This document shows, one piece after another, positions 33,303 to 40,495 of a stretch of 42,643 bases of DNA. Each line of letters starts with the position of its first letter. The first letter of the stretch is position 1. The position numbers and the translations under genes are program-made. The stretch is taken from positions 53,432-96,074 of the forward strand of contig JAPLHV010000067.1 in NCBI GenBank assembly GCA_026389455.1, in the 5' to 3' direction. This DNA is from Coprothermobacterota bacterium (GTDB lineage: Bacteria > Caldisericota > JANLFM01). The notes under the pieces were generated by a model that did no database searches, had not been told where the DNA came from, and saw only the letters and a list, made by a program, of their open reading frames with translations.

Positions 33303-33629
33303 TCAGCGGGAACCGGCTTTTTCAACGATTGGCTGCTTGCTTTTCTTTTGCCGTTCTTGAATGGATACTTTCCCTTCGTTATATTTGTGAATTAGCATAG
33401 AAATGAGGGATTGATAGGGGAGACCTTCCTCAATCGCCCTTGCTTGGATTTTCTTTAGATCTCGCTCGGTCATTCGGATGTTGATTCTTTTCTGTTTAGT
33501 CAAGCTATTGCGGGCATATTCCTCATACTGTTTCTTTTCTTTCTTGGTGAGATCGGAAATCCACTCCTCGGTTTCAAGTGACTTTGATAGTTCCATTTCA
33601 TATTTATCAATATACACTACCTTGTTCAT
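33303..33629 (-). CDS. Antitoxin with C-terminal ribbon-helix-helix-like domain
   Basis: The 108-residue, Lys/Glu-rich protein has a C-terminal segment RINIRMTERDLKKIQARAIE followed by EGLPYQSLISMLIHKYNEG. This is the pattern of CopG/BrnA-type antitoxins that accompany BrnT toxins. It would bind the toxin and the operon promoter. It overlaps the toxin gene by four bases (ATGA) and lies downstream of it, the order usual for BrnT-BrnA. Base composition is clearly A/T-richer than the neighbours, a sign of transfer. The far C-terminus is basic (QERQKKSKQPI). Confidence 0.75.
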   Translation of the reverse strand: MNKVVYIDKYEMELSKSLETEEWISDLTKKEKKQYEEYARNSLTKQKRINIRMTERDLKKIQARAIEEGLPYQSLISMLIHKYNEGKVSIQERQKKSKQPIVEKAGSR

Positions 33630-33904
33630 TCATCCCCTCCGAAGCGCTTCTTTGTTGCCTTGCTGTTGGGTATTATTGTTTTCAAGAATACTTTCTCATC
33701 GTCCTCAACATACGGCGCCGCATAAACATAGTCCTCGATCTTCACCAAAAATATCCTCTGATTCGGGTATTTCTCTGGGTTCGGATGCTTTATGCAGTCA
33801 ATCAGATCTCCCGAAACAATCGCTAGCACAACCTGCTCGAATGACACACCACGTAACTCCTTGAGCAACTCGTTTTTGTCATCATTCCAATCATAGTATT
33901 TCAT
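33626..33904 (-). CDS. BrnT-like toxin of a type II toxin-antitoxin pair
   Basis: This 92-residue protein begins MKYYDWNDDKNELLKELRGV and contains SFEQVVLAIVSGDLIDCIKH, NQRIFLVKIEDYVYAAPYVE and KTIIPNSKATKKRFGG. The layout WN-x-KN-x-LL-x-RG-SFE-V and the late YAAPYV/FLKTI strands fit BrnT-like RNases of the RelE/BrnT fold. It would cleave RNA when the antitoxin is lost. On the minus strand TTGACG lies at about 33962 and AT-rich -10-like sequence follows, but the promoter is weak. A/T-rich like its antitoxin. Confidence 0.75.
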   Translation of the reverse strand: MKYYDWNDDKNELLKELRGVSFEQVVLAIVSGDLIDCIKHPNPEKYPNQRIFLVKIEDYVYAAPYVEDDEKVFLKTIIPNSKATKKRFGGDE

Positions 33905-34069
33905 AAAAGTGTGCCTATTGTATTCTTCCTATAAGGTAGCCGAGTTTGGCCATTGCGTCAAGCATATTTGGAAGCATAACACAAAGAGAATAAGGGGACA
34001 GATTGGGAAATTGAGGACAGCCGCTGATTATTCGGATCCTCACTATCTTGTGTGGGTAGTCTCTGATGT

Positions 34070-34170
34070 AAACGCTCATCATAAAGTTGACCACCGCGCT
34101 CAACGAAAAGTTGACCACCGCGGCAGGGGGAGACCCGACCAAGAAAAGATTTTCGGTTCCTTTTCATTTC
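34070..34170. mobile_element. IS21-like terminal repeat, solo end 2
   Basis: It holds AAAGTTGACCACCGCGC and AAAAGTTGACCACCGCGGC, then GACCAAGAAAAGATTTTCGG. It is in the same orientation as the end at 32551-32660, about 1.5 kb away. The toxin-antitoxin pair lies between them. No transposase remains. Confidence 0.6.
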
Positions 34171-34338
34171 AAGTGGGTATCCTTCCGGCCTGCCGCAGCA
34201 TGTACTGGAGAATGACGCATTTCGCCAGTGCGGCTCATATTCTCGTTGATCCACCGCGCCGTATCTGAACAGCCTGCGGCAGCATGGTTCTTCCACGACA
34301 ATACAATCTTCCCCAAAGAGAACCCCTCAAGCGGTCCG

Positions 34339-34465
34339 TCTAGACAACCCCCGGCAACTAGACAACCCCCGGCAACTAGACAACCCCCGGCAACTAGACA
34401 GCCCCCGGCAACTAGACAGCCCCCGGCAACTAGACAGCCCCCGGCAACTAGACAGCCCCCGGCAG
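34339..34465. repeat. Seven-unit 18-bp array, intergenic
   Basis: Seven units TAGACAACCCCCGGCAAC or TAGACAGCCCCCGGCAAC run in direct order and end in GGCAGGGAGTTCTGTG, the mirror of the AGAAC flank. This is the longest array in the window. The units change from CAACCCC to CAGCCCC in the middle, so the array grew by local duplication. Confidence 0.92.
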
Positions 34466-34564
34466 GGAGTTCTGTGACAAGCTGCCGCAGGATCTTCCGA
34501 GCTGAATAGCCCCCGGCAGGGTGTTCTGTGTTGAAGTGGGGCAGATAACCACAGGAATGCAACC

Positions 34565-34805
34565 TTCGGAGTGATTGCTCTCCAAGGCGGTTGTCTTCTG
34601 TTTTGTCACTGCAGATGCCGCACTGGGGCGCCACGATCCCATCCCAGGAAAACCAATGATCCCAGGGACGGTCTCAAGCACAGGAGCGGTCTCAGGCACA
34701 GGAGCCGTCACGATCTCAGGTTTGCCCCACTGGGGCGCCACGGTCTCATCCCAGGAAGGCCAATGATCCCAGGAACCTTGTTACCTTCAGACTGCCTTGC
34801 CCACT
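34565..34805 (+). repeat. Long intergenic repeat family, copy C
   Basis: It shares CACTGCAGATGCCGCACTGG with copy A, then TCCCAGGAAAACCAATGATC and further CCCAGG blocks, CACTGGGGCGCCACG twice, and the end ACCTTGTTACCTTCAGACTG with CCCACTCG. The stem-loop is broken here. A one-base deletion puts the end out of the frame shared by copies A and B. Confidence 0.7.
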
Positions 34806-35055
34806 CGATATAAGAAAAAGCCGCCACTGTTCGCATCCGCCCCTATCCCTTGGGACTCTCTGGGATTGGGATCGTGGGATTGACGCCCATTGCCTGATGA
34901 TGATAGACCATCAGCGTCCCGCACCGGGTGGGTCATCGTTCGTGGTTACGGGTGGAGCATAGATCGTGGTTAATGACAAAGGGAGGAAAGGGCGGGGGAA
35001 AGAAGGCAAAAATGTGGCGTGACACAGAAGAAAGAGGGGAGTTGGGCGACAGACT

Positions 35056-35814
35056 CTAATCCTCTCTGGATAATGGCTTGAAGGAATAGACGCAGACTCT
35101 CCCGGCCTCGCAAAAAGCGCAGGCGCCGGCTGAAGGAGCGGCCAGGAACTCCCGCTGCAGGATCCGGCGCCGGAGCGCACTGTAGACAGCCAACTGCTCG
35201 AAGGCCTTTTCTTCAGCCAGTTCTTGCTCCTGTTCCTGCCCGGAGTCTAAATGGACCAGCAGGAAGCGGATCGGCCGGTCGGAGGGACGTCGCAGCAACT
35301 TCCACAGAACCAGGTAGGCGATGGCCATCTGGTGGATGCCCAGTTTGGCGTTGCGCCCCGTCTTGTATTCCACCGCCAGCAGACCGGGGGAAAGAGTGTC
35401 CACGCGATCGGGCCTCACCAAGAAGGGGACATCGTCCAGCGCTGCCTCCAGAAAGCTCTCCACATAGAGGGAACGCGTGGGGTAACTTCGGTTCCTTTCC
35501 CGATAATTCACCAAGGCAGCGACGGCCCGGCGCTTGGCGGCCTGCTCCTCCTCGGGCCGAGCATACCCCTCGCTGCGCCAAACGGCGGCGAGCATGGCAG
35601 GAAGGTGAGCGGACGGCACATGGGCCGGCCCCCCTTGCTGGTAGAGCGAGCGCATGGCGGCGTGCAACGAATTGCCGAAGGAGAGAGCCGCGCTGGGTGG
35701 GCGCGTCACCTTGGGCGAATCCGGTTCGTAGCGATACCAATAGAGCCGAGGACACTGCTCGTAAGCTTCCACCCGTGATGGGCTCAGCTTCAGAGCGTCC
35801 TCCAAATTTTTCAT
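35056..35814 (-). CDS. RecB/Cas4-like PD-(D/E)xK nuclease with Fe-S cysteines
   Basis: The 252-residue protein shows the RecB-family order: Cys21 in LSPSRVEAYEQCPRLYWYRY, His51 in FGNSLHAAM, Asp136 (RPDRVDTL), Glu149 and Lys151 (VEYKTG), and Gln162 in HQMAIAYLVLW. Cys232, Cys235 and Cys241 (CAFCEAGRVC) together with Cys21 form the set that holds a [4Fe-4S] cluster in Cas4 and AddB. It has no helicase part and no Cas gene nearby. It may act as a DNA exonuclease in repair or defence. I choose ATG 35814 (GGAGGAAATGTG upstream), while ATG 35841 lies inside the Shine-Dalgarno region. The gene stands alone on its strand. Confidence 0.85.
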   Translation of the reverse strand: MKNLEDALKLSPSRVEAYEQCPRLYWYRYEPDSPKVTRPPSAALSFGNSLHAAMRSLYQQGGPAHVPSAHLPAMLAAVWRSEGYARPEEEQAAKRRAVAALVNYRERNRSYPTRSLYVESFLEAALDDVPFLVRPDRVDTLSPGLLAVEYKTGRNAKLGIHQMAIAYLVLWKLLRRPSDRPIRFLLVHLDSGQEQEQELAEEKAFEQLAVYSALRRRILQREFLAAPSAGACAFCEAGRVCVYSFKPLSRED

Positions 35815-35834
35815 CACATTTCCTCCTCCCCCTC

Positions 35835-35863
35835 TTGACAAGTCAGGGGGACTTGCTTATGAT
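35835..35863 (+). promoter_or_regulatory. Near-consensus sigma-70 promoter for a short transcript
   Basis: TTGACA (35835-35840), exactly 17 bases, TATGAT (35858-35863). The match is six of six at -35 and five of six at -10. It points to the plus strand, away from both flanking minus-strand genes. A strong terminator follows 45 bases later. Confidence 0.7.
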
Positions 35864-35869
35864 ACTTCT

Positions 35870-35940
35870 TGACAAGCAAATTGCCTGTCTTCCCACCTCC
35901 CCCATGGCAGGGGTTGCCGCCCGGCAGCCCCTGTTTTTTT
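35870..35940 (+). ncRNA. Candidate small RNA of about 70 nt
   Basis: The interval between the promoter at 35835-35863 and the terminator at 35908-35940 has no usable reading frame. The transcript would begin near 35870 with a CTTGACAAGC segment, contain an exposed CCCACCTCCCCCATGG and end in the terminator hairpin. The C-rich stretch is complementary to strong Shine-Dalgarno sequences such as the GGGGGAGGAGG in front of the nuclease gene at 35814. That suggests base pairing with ribosome binding sites, but this is only inference. Confidence 0.5.
35908..35940 (+). terminator. Rho-independent terminator
   Basis: CAGGGG-TTGCCG and CGGCAG-CCCCTG pair into a 12-bp stem (one T-G wobble) with a two-base loop at 35908-35933, followed by seven T on the plus strand. 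No plus-strand gene precedes it, so it must end the short transcript from the promoter 45 bases upstream. Confidence 0.8.
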
Positions 35941-35993
35941 ATCTAAATGAGAAGCGGCAAAAACCTCAAACCGGCGGATCCCCTCAAGCTCAT

Positions 35994-36668
35994 TCACGGC
36001 GCCGGCAAGGTGGCGAAGAGGAAGACCTTGGCAATACACTGCTTGCGCGTGTCCGGCGCCGGGAAGGCGCGGCAACGCAGGCCTCCCCCTGTTCGCTCGA
36101 CGATGTCAATGCCGCTGAAGGCTTCCGTTAGCGTTTCTTCTTCCACATCGCTGATCGGTCGTTCCAGGGACTTGCGCGAGTAGGAGCGGCGGCGCATCCC
36201 CTTGCGGTCGGCTACCGTGAGAATGCAAGGGAATGGCGACAGGCCAAGCAACTTGAGGGCGCAAGTCTCCAAGGAGGCGGTAGAGAAGCGACGCCGCAGA
36301 GCGAACAAGTCAAACCCCTCATCACTGATACACTGGCGAACCCAAGCCGTTGGCAGAAGCAGCTCGGCGGCACTCTGGTTAATCTTCCAATGCTCTGGTT
36401 TCAATCCTTCGCGCAAGGCGATGTACTCTACACACTCGTGCGCCAAGGTAAAAGGCAAACGCTCGGCTGGGTAGTTGGTGGGCGCCAAAATGCGATACTT
36501 GCCCTTTTTCTCGCTGTGAATCAGTGCAACCTGCTTCACCTGCTGGTCGCTGCACCAGCAGATGTCATCCAGGTCGAGGAATCGCAGCACACGCTCTACC
36601 TCCACCGGCGGCTTCTCGATGCCGGCTTCTCGCAGGGTCCGTAGGATCGCACCCTCCAGGGCGCTCAC
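35994..36668 (-). CDS. ImmA/IrrE-family metallopeptidase-like protein with altered zinc motif
   Basis: This 224-residue protein aligns with ImmA/IrrE by LPFTLAHECVEYIAL (70-84) and INQSAAELLLPTAWV (96-110). The usual zinc site is HExxH. Here His77-Glu78-Cys79-Val80-Glu81 reads HExxE, so the second His is replaced by Glu. Glu102 of the ELLLP motif could supply the third ligand. The protein may be a binding-only version or use a different metal set. It starts at GTG six bases after the Xre stop. ImmA and Xre pairs control mobile elements or stress responses: ImmA cleaves or relieves the Xre repressor when triggered. Confidence 0.8.
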   Translation of the reverse strand: MSALEGAILRTLREAGIEKPPVEVERVLRFLDLDDICWCSDQQVKQVALIHSEKKGKYRILAPTNYPAERLPFTLAHECVEYIALREGLKPEHWKINQSAAELLLPTAWVRQCISDEGFDLFALRRRFSTASLETCALKLLGLSPFPCILTVADRKGMRRRSYSRKSLERPISDVEEETLTEAFSGIDIVERTGGGLRCRAFPAPDTRKQCIAKVFLFATLPAP

Positions 36669-36674
36669 CCTACT

Positions 36675-37085
36675 TCAACTGTCGAGGCTGCGAAGGTAGA
36701 AGAGCAGTCCAAGGAATTCTTGCTTGTCGACCACTCCTGTGCGAAAACGGATTGCAGCCAACCGCACGATCTCATCCGTGGTGATGTCGAACATTTTGCA
36801 CAACTCCTCATCCAAGGCCAAGGTGCGAAGTCCCGGCTCCACCACATTTAGGTCGAACTTCCTCTCCTCATCCAGGTAAAGGGGCTCGCTGGAATCCAGC
36901 AAGTAAGGCATGGAGAGGCCAAATGTATCGGCCATCCGTTGAAGGAAGCGGAGGGAGGGTTTCAAGACCCCCTGTTCAATACGGGAGATAGTGGAGGGGT
37001 TATACCCCATTAGGTCAGCCAACTGGGTTTGGGAAAGGCTCCGATTAATCCGAATCTCGTGGATCTTTTCACGCGCTAAAGCCAT
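36675..37085 (-). CDS. Xre-family transcriptional regulator
   Basis: This 136-residue protein has an N-terminal helix-turn-helix: EIRINRSLSQTQLADLMGYN and PSTISRIEQGVLKPSLRFLQ. The C-terminal half is about 70 residues of helices of unknown role. It is the partner of the ImmA-like protein encoded just downstream. I choose ATG 37085, where AAGGAG is seven bases upstream. Two ATGs further up lie in the Shine-Dalgarno region or before the likely transcription start near 37107. A promoter with near-consensus elements overlaps the upstream region, and the regulator probably represses it. Confidence 0.9.
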   Translation of the reverse strand: MALAREKIHEIRINRSLSQTQLADLMGYNPSTISRIEQGVLKPSLRFLQRMADTFGLSMPYLLDSSEPLYLDEERKFDLNVVEPGLRTLALDEELCKMFDITTDEIVRLAAIRFRTGVVDKQEFLGLLFYLRSLDS

Positions 37086-37114
37086 GTTCATTCTCCTTTC
37101 AAAGGTTCCTCCCA

Positions 37115-37143
37115 ATTACACCGAAACTATCCTATATTGTCAA
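37115..37143 (-). promoter_or_regulatory. Promoter of the xre-immA pair
   Basis: On the minus strand, TTGACA (37143-37138), 17 bases, TGTAAT (37120-37115). The start would be near 37107, with a leader of about 22 bases. The spacer contains ATATAGGATAGT, which has no clear palindrome. Confidence 0.65.
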
Positions 37144-37216
37144 GAGTATGTGCGAGAAATGATTATGATCAATCGAACGACGCCGATTTATGGGGGATAC
37201 GCTGCCGGGGGCTTGA

Positions 37217-38206
37217 TTAGATGGCAAAATGGATAATGAAGCGTTCCAACAGGAAAGCTGCTTCCTCGCCGCCCCGCTTGATGCGCGTGTCGATCTCGGC
37301 CAACTCGGCCAGTGCGGCCAGCGCCTGCGTGCCGCTGAAGGAACGGCGAGCGGAGAGGGCTTTCTTGACCGCAAAGGGATGTACGCCCCACTTTGCCGCC
37401 AAGGTTGCCGGGTTGGCCCGCTTCGGGTCGGCGATCTCGGACAACTGGAGCAGCAAACGGAACTGGCGGAAGAGCAGGAAGAGCAAGCTGCCCACCCCCG
37501 AGCGGTCGCGTCCCAGCAGAGTAGCCAACTGCTCCAAAGCCTGCCGTGGTTGTCCCGCGGCAATGGCGTCGACTAGGGTAAAAGCTGCCCCTTCTTCGGT
37601 CGGGTAAAGGCACTCTTCCACCTGCGCAGGGCGAATGGGGGAACCGGGGTCAGAAAAGAGAGAGATCTTTTCGATCTCGCCCTGCAAAAAATCCAAAGTA
37701 TGCTCGCCATGAGCCAGCAGGTATTCGACGGCCTCCGCTTCGATCTCCTGCCCACGGGCAGCGAAGGAGCGCGTCACGAAGCCACGCAAGCGCTCCTCAT
37801 GGAGCACCGGATCCTTCACGAAAAAACCCTCCCGTTTGGCCAGCGTCTTGTGGCCCTCGGTGGAATACTCGGGGTCGTCCAACACCAAGATGTCATCAGG
37901 ACAAGCCGGAGGCAGCCCTGCCAGCGCCTCTTCCCTCTCTTTGGCCTTGAGGAAACGAAAGCCTTTCAGAAAAAGCACCCGGCGGCGGGCAAAGAGACAA
38001 ATGCTGCCGGCGTCCTCCCAGAGGGCTGCGCCCCCCTGGGCGAGGTCGCAGCGCCGCAGTTCGCCCTCCTCTTTGAGGAAGGACTGAGAAAGCGACTTCA
38101 GCAGACGCTCCTTGAGGTAGTAACCTTCTCCCAGCAGGATGTAGAGAGGGGCGACCTTCCCCTTCTCGATCTGCTGCGTGACTTCCAAGTAATCGGTTGT
38201 TTTCAT
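37217..38206 (-). CDS. holA: DNA polymerase III delta subunit
   Basis: The 329-residue clamp-loader subunit begins LEVTQQIEKGKVAPLYILLGEGYYLKERLL and contains VLFLKGFRFLKAKER, PDDILVLDDPE, ALEQLATLLGRDRSGVGSLL and QFRLLLQLSEIADP. These are the features of HolA: a P-loop-less AAA+ fold followed by the collar domain. It opens the beta clamp during loading. The start overlaps the comEC stop by ATGA, and the order comEA-comEC-holA is common in Gram-positive-type and related genomes. A single 18-bp unit lies just after its stop (37200-37216). Confidence 0.93.
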   Translation of the reverse strand: MKTTDYLEVTQQIEKGKVAPLYILLGEGYYLKERLLKSLSQSFLKEEGELRRCDLAQGGAALWEDAGSICLFARRRVLFLKGFRFLKAKEREEALAGLPPACPDDILVLDDPEYSTEGHKTLAKREGFFVKDPVLHEERLRGFVTRSFAARGQEIEAEAVEYLLAHGEHTLDFLQGEIEKISLFSDPGSPIRPAQVEECLYPTEEGAAFTLVDAIAAGQPRQALEQLATLLGRDRSGVGSLLFLLFRQFRLLLQLSEIADPKRANPATLAAKWGVHPFAVKKALSARRSFSGTQALAALAELAEIDTRIKRGGEEAAFLLERFIIHFAI

Positions 38207-40491
38207 CGCTCGCTTCTAATTGTAACGGTCGCGCCATCGCTTTCCAAAATAATGTTGCCGTTCACAGAGGTGAGGTAGGTGACCACCCCTTGTTCCTCAA
38301 GAAGAGCCAGGGTGGAAAAAGAAGGGTGTCCGTAGGAGTTCTCGGCGCCTACCGAGATCACCGCCCAGTCCGGATCCACTGCCGCCAGGAAGGCGCTGTC
38401 CAAGCCGCTGGCGCTGCCGTGGTGGGGAACCTTGAGGACCGTAGCCTGGAGATCGATGCCTTCCTGCTCTAGGTTTTGACGCCCCTCGGCCTCGATGTCG
38501 CCGGTGAGCAGGAGCGTGGTCTGGCCGAAGGAAAACTGCCCCACCAGGGAACGATCGTTGGCGCTCCAGCTGACAGCCCCCTCGGGCGGTGGGCCGAGCA
38601 GGGTCATTTCGGCCGGCCCAGCCTGCACCTGGAAACCCTCCCCGACTGTTTGCCAGGGGACCCCCAGGGCTTCCAACTGAGCGAGTAGCTCTTTCTCCTC
38701 ACCCTTCGCCACCCCCTCCCCAATCAACAGACGGCCGATTGAAAACTTCTCCAAGACTGGCAGCAACCCACGCAGGTGATCGGCGTGAGGATGGCTGAGG
38801 AAGACAAGATCCAGACGATTCACCCCTAGCTCCTCCAGGTAGCGGCGGCAGGCCTCCCCGGGACCGCCATCCCAGAGGATGTTGACCCCTTGGGGGGTGC
38901 GCAAGAGGATAGCGTCGCCCTGGCCGACATCGATGAAGTGAACCTCCAATTGCCGGACCGGGAAGAGCAGCGAAGAAGCTGCTTGCCAACTGAAGAAAAA
39001 GAGAAAAAGGGCAACCAACCCCACCGTGGCCCATCGCCTGGAGCGAGGGTCTCGATAGAGCAAGAGCAAGGCCAGGGATAAACCCAGGAGCAACCAATAG
39101 AGGGTTTCCAGCCAGGCCGGGGCGGAGGGCGTCACCAGGTGAGAGAACGGCAGGCTGGCCAGGCCGCGCATCGTTTGGTCCATCAGCCAAGAGCCCTGGC
39201 CGGCTAACCACAGGAGAGGCTGACCGAGGAAAGGGTGGATCGCTGCCAAGGTGACCCCGGCCAAGCCCAGGGGGAGGATCGCCGCCACCAAAGGGGCCAT
39301 CAAGAGGTTAGCCAGGGGCGCTACCAGAGAGAGCATGTGAAAAGCGGAGGCAAACAGGGGCAGGCATCCCAACTGAGCGGCTAAAGTGACGAAGAAAGCG
39401 CCGGAAAGCCAACGAGGGAAGCGGCCCGGAAGCCATGTTTGCATCTCCGGAAGGAAGGCAAAGAGGGCGGCAGTGGCCAGGAAGGAGAGCTGAAAATCCA
39501 GGGCGAAGAGGGCCAAGGGTTGGAGTGCCAGCACCGCCAAGGCGGCCAAAGCCAATGTTGTGGGATAGTCGCGCTCGCGGGTGGAGAGGATGGCCAGAAT
39601 CCCCACCAGCCCCATCACCGCGGCGCGAGAGATGGAAGGCAGCCAGCCGCAGAGGGTGGCATAGAGAAGCACCAGTGGGATGGCCAGGAGAAGTGGCAGC
39701 TTGCGCGGTAACCTCAACCAGCCACCGACCAGAAGAAGAAAAGCCAATAGGAGCGAGACGTTGATCCCCGAGGCGGCCAGGATGTGCGCGGTTCCCGTCT
39801 CTCGGTAGGGCCGCTCCAGAGATGGGTCGAGAGCGCTTACCCGGCCCATCAAGATACCTGCCAGGATCTGGCCCGAAGGCCCCGGCACAACCTGCATCAC
39901 TTCGGCTTCCGCCCCCCTCTGCCCGGCCAGGAGCGCATGTCCTAGTGGCGTGAGAGCGCTGCCCAGGCGTTCCGCTTTCCCACTGCGCAAGCTCCAGAAG
40001 GCCCCCTTGGTGCGCAGGTAAGAGGCGAAGCCCTCTTCCGGCCGATCCAGCTTTCCCTTCACCCGCACCATGTCGCCGCGCTGCAACGTTGGGCTTTGCC
40101 AGGCTTGGGCGTAGAGCAAGCCGGTGCGATCGCCGCGAAAAGATCCCTGTTCCACCCAGAACACTCGCAGGAAAAGACTGGTGCGGTCCCCCTCCACCTG
40201 GGGATCCTCGATGATCTCTCCGATCACCGTGGCTGGCCCCTCTACACCCAAGGGCGTCAACTCGTGAGCTTGGCTGCCGCAGTGCCATAACCCCAGGGGA
40301 AGAGCCAGGGCAATCAGCAGGAAGAGCCAAGACAGGCGAAAGCGACGAACGAGGAAGAAGAGAAGGAGCAAGGGCGGCAGTCCGGCCAGGAGAAGAACCA
40401 GCCAACTGGGGAAGAGAAACCAGCCTAGCAGCTCCCCGACGACCCAGAGGACGGTGAAGAGGAAGAGTGGGCGTCCCAGGAGCGCGTTCAA
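38203..40491 (-). CDS. comEC: ComEC/Rec2 DNA-uptake channel
   Basis: The 762-residue protein has N-terminal hydrophobic segments, an OB-like soluble part (DRTSLFLRVFWVEQGSFRG), the Competence domain (ETGTAHILAASGINVSLLLA and ISRAAVMGLVGILAI) with many helices, and a C-terminal metallo-beta-lactamase domain with HFIDVGQGDAILLRTPQG. The metal motif SHPHADH lies near residue 565. It forms the membrane channel for single-stranded DNA in natural transformation, and the C-terminal domain is thought to degrade the other strand. It starts at TTG four bases after the comEA stop, with a weak ribosome binding site. Confidence 0.95.
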   Translation of the reverse strand: MNALLGRPLFLFTVLWVVGELLGWFLFPSWLVLLLAGLPPLLLLFFLVRRFRLSWLFLLIALALPLGLWHCGSQAHELTPLGVEGPATVIGEIIEDPQVEGDRTSLFLRVFWVEQGSFRGDRTGLLYAQAWQSPTLQRGDMVRVKGKLDRPEEGFASYLRTKGAFWSLRSGKAERLGSALTPLGHALLAGQRGAEAEVMQVVPGPSGQILAGILMGRVSALDPSLERPYRETGTAHILAASGINVSLLLAFLLLVGGWLRLPRKLPLLLAIPLVLLYATLCGWLPSISRAAVMGLVGILAILSTRERDYPTTLALAALAVLALQPLALFALDFQLSFLATAALFAFLPEMQTWLPGRFPRWLSGAFFVTLAAQLGCLPLFASAFHMLSLVAPLANLLMAPLVAAILPLGLAGVTLAAIHPFLGQPLLWLAGQGSWLMDQTMRGLASLPFSHLVTPSAPAWLETLYWLLLGLSLALLLLYRDPRSRRWATVGLVALFLFFFSWQAASSLLFPVRQLEVHFIDVGQGDAILLRTPQGVNILWDGGPGEACRRYLEELGVNRLDLVFLSHPHADHLRGLLPVLEKFSIGRLLIGEGVAKGEEKELLAQLEALGVPWQTVGEGFQVQAGPAEMTLLGPPPEGAVSWSANDRSLVGQFSFGQTTLLLTGDIEAEGRQNLEQEGIDLQATVLKVPHHGSASGLDSAFLAAVDPDWAVISVGAENSYGHPSFSTLALLEEQGVVTYLTSVNGNIILESDGATVTIRSER

Positions 40492-40495
40492 GCGC

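Larger units (their letters stand above)
33905..35055. other. Repeat-rich interval between toxin and nuclease genes
   Basis: About 1.15 kb without a convincing gene. It holds a partial inverted-repeat-element end (near 33990), an IS21-like end (34070-34170), a variant element (near 34190 and 34268), a seven-unit 18-bp array (34339-34465), another short element (34505-34530) and a copy of the long repeat family (34565-34805). The last 250 bases show nothing recognisable. Confidence 0.6.

Noticed and set aside
34339-34465. Seven direct repeats that might be a CRISPR array
   Set aside because: The 18-bp units are directly tandem, without unique spacers, and no cas gene except a stand-alone Cas4/AddB-like nuclease is near.
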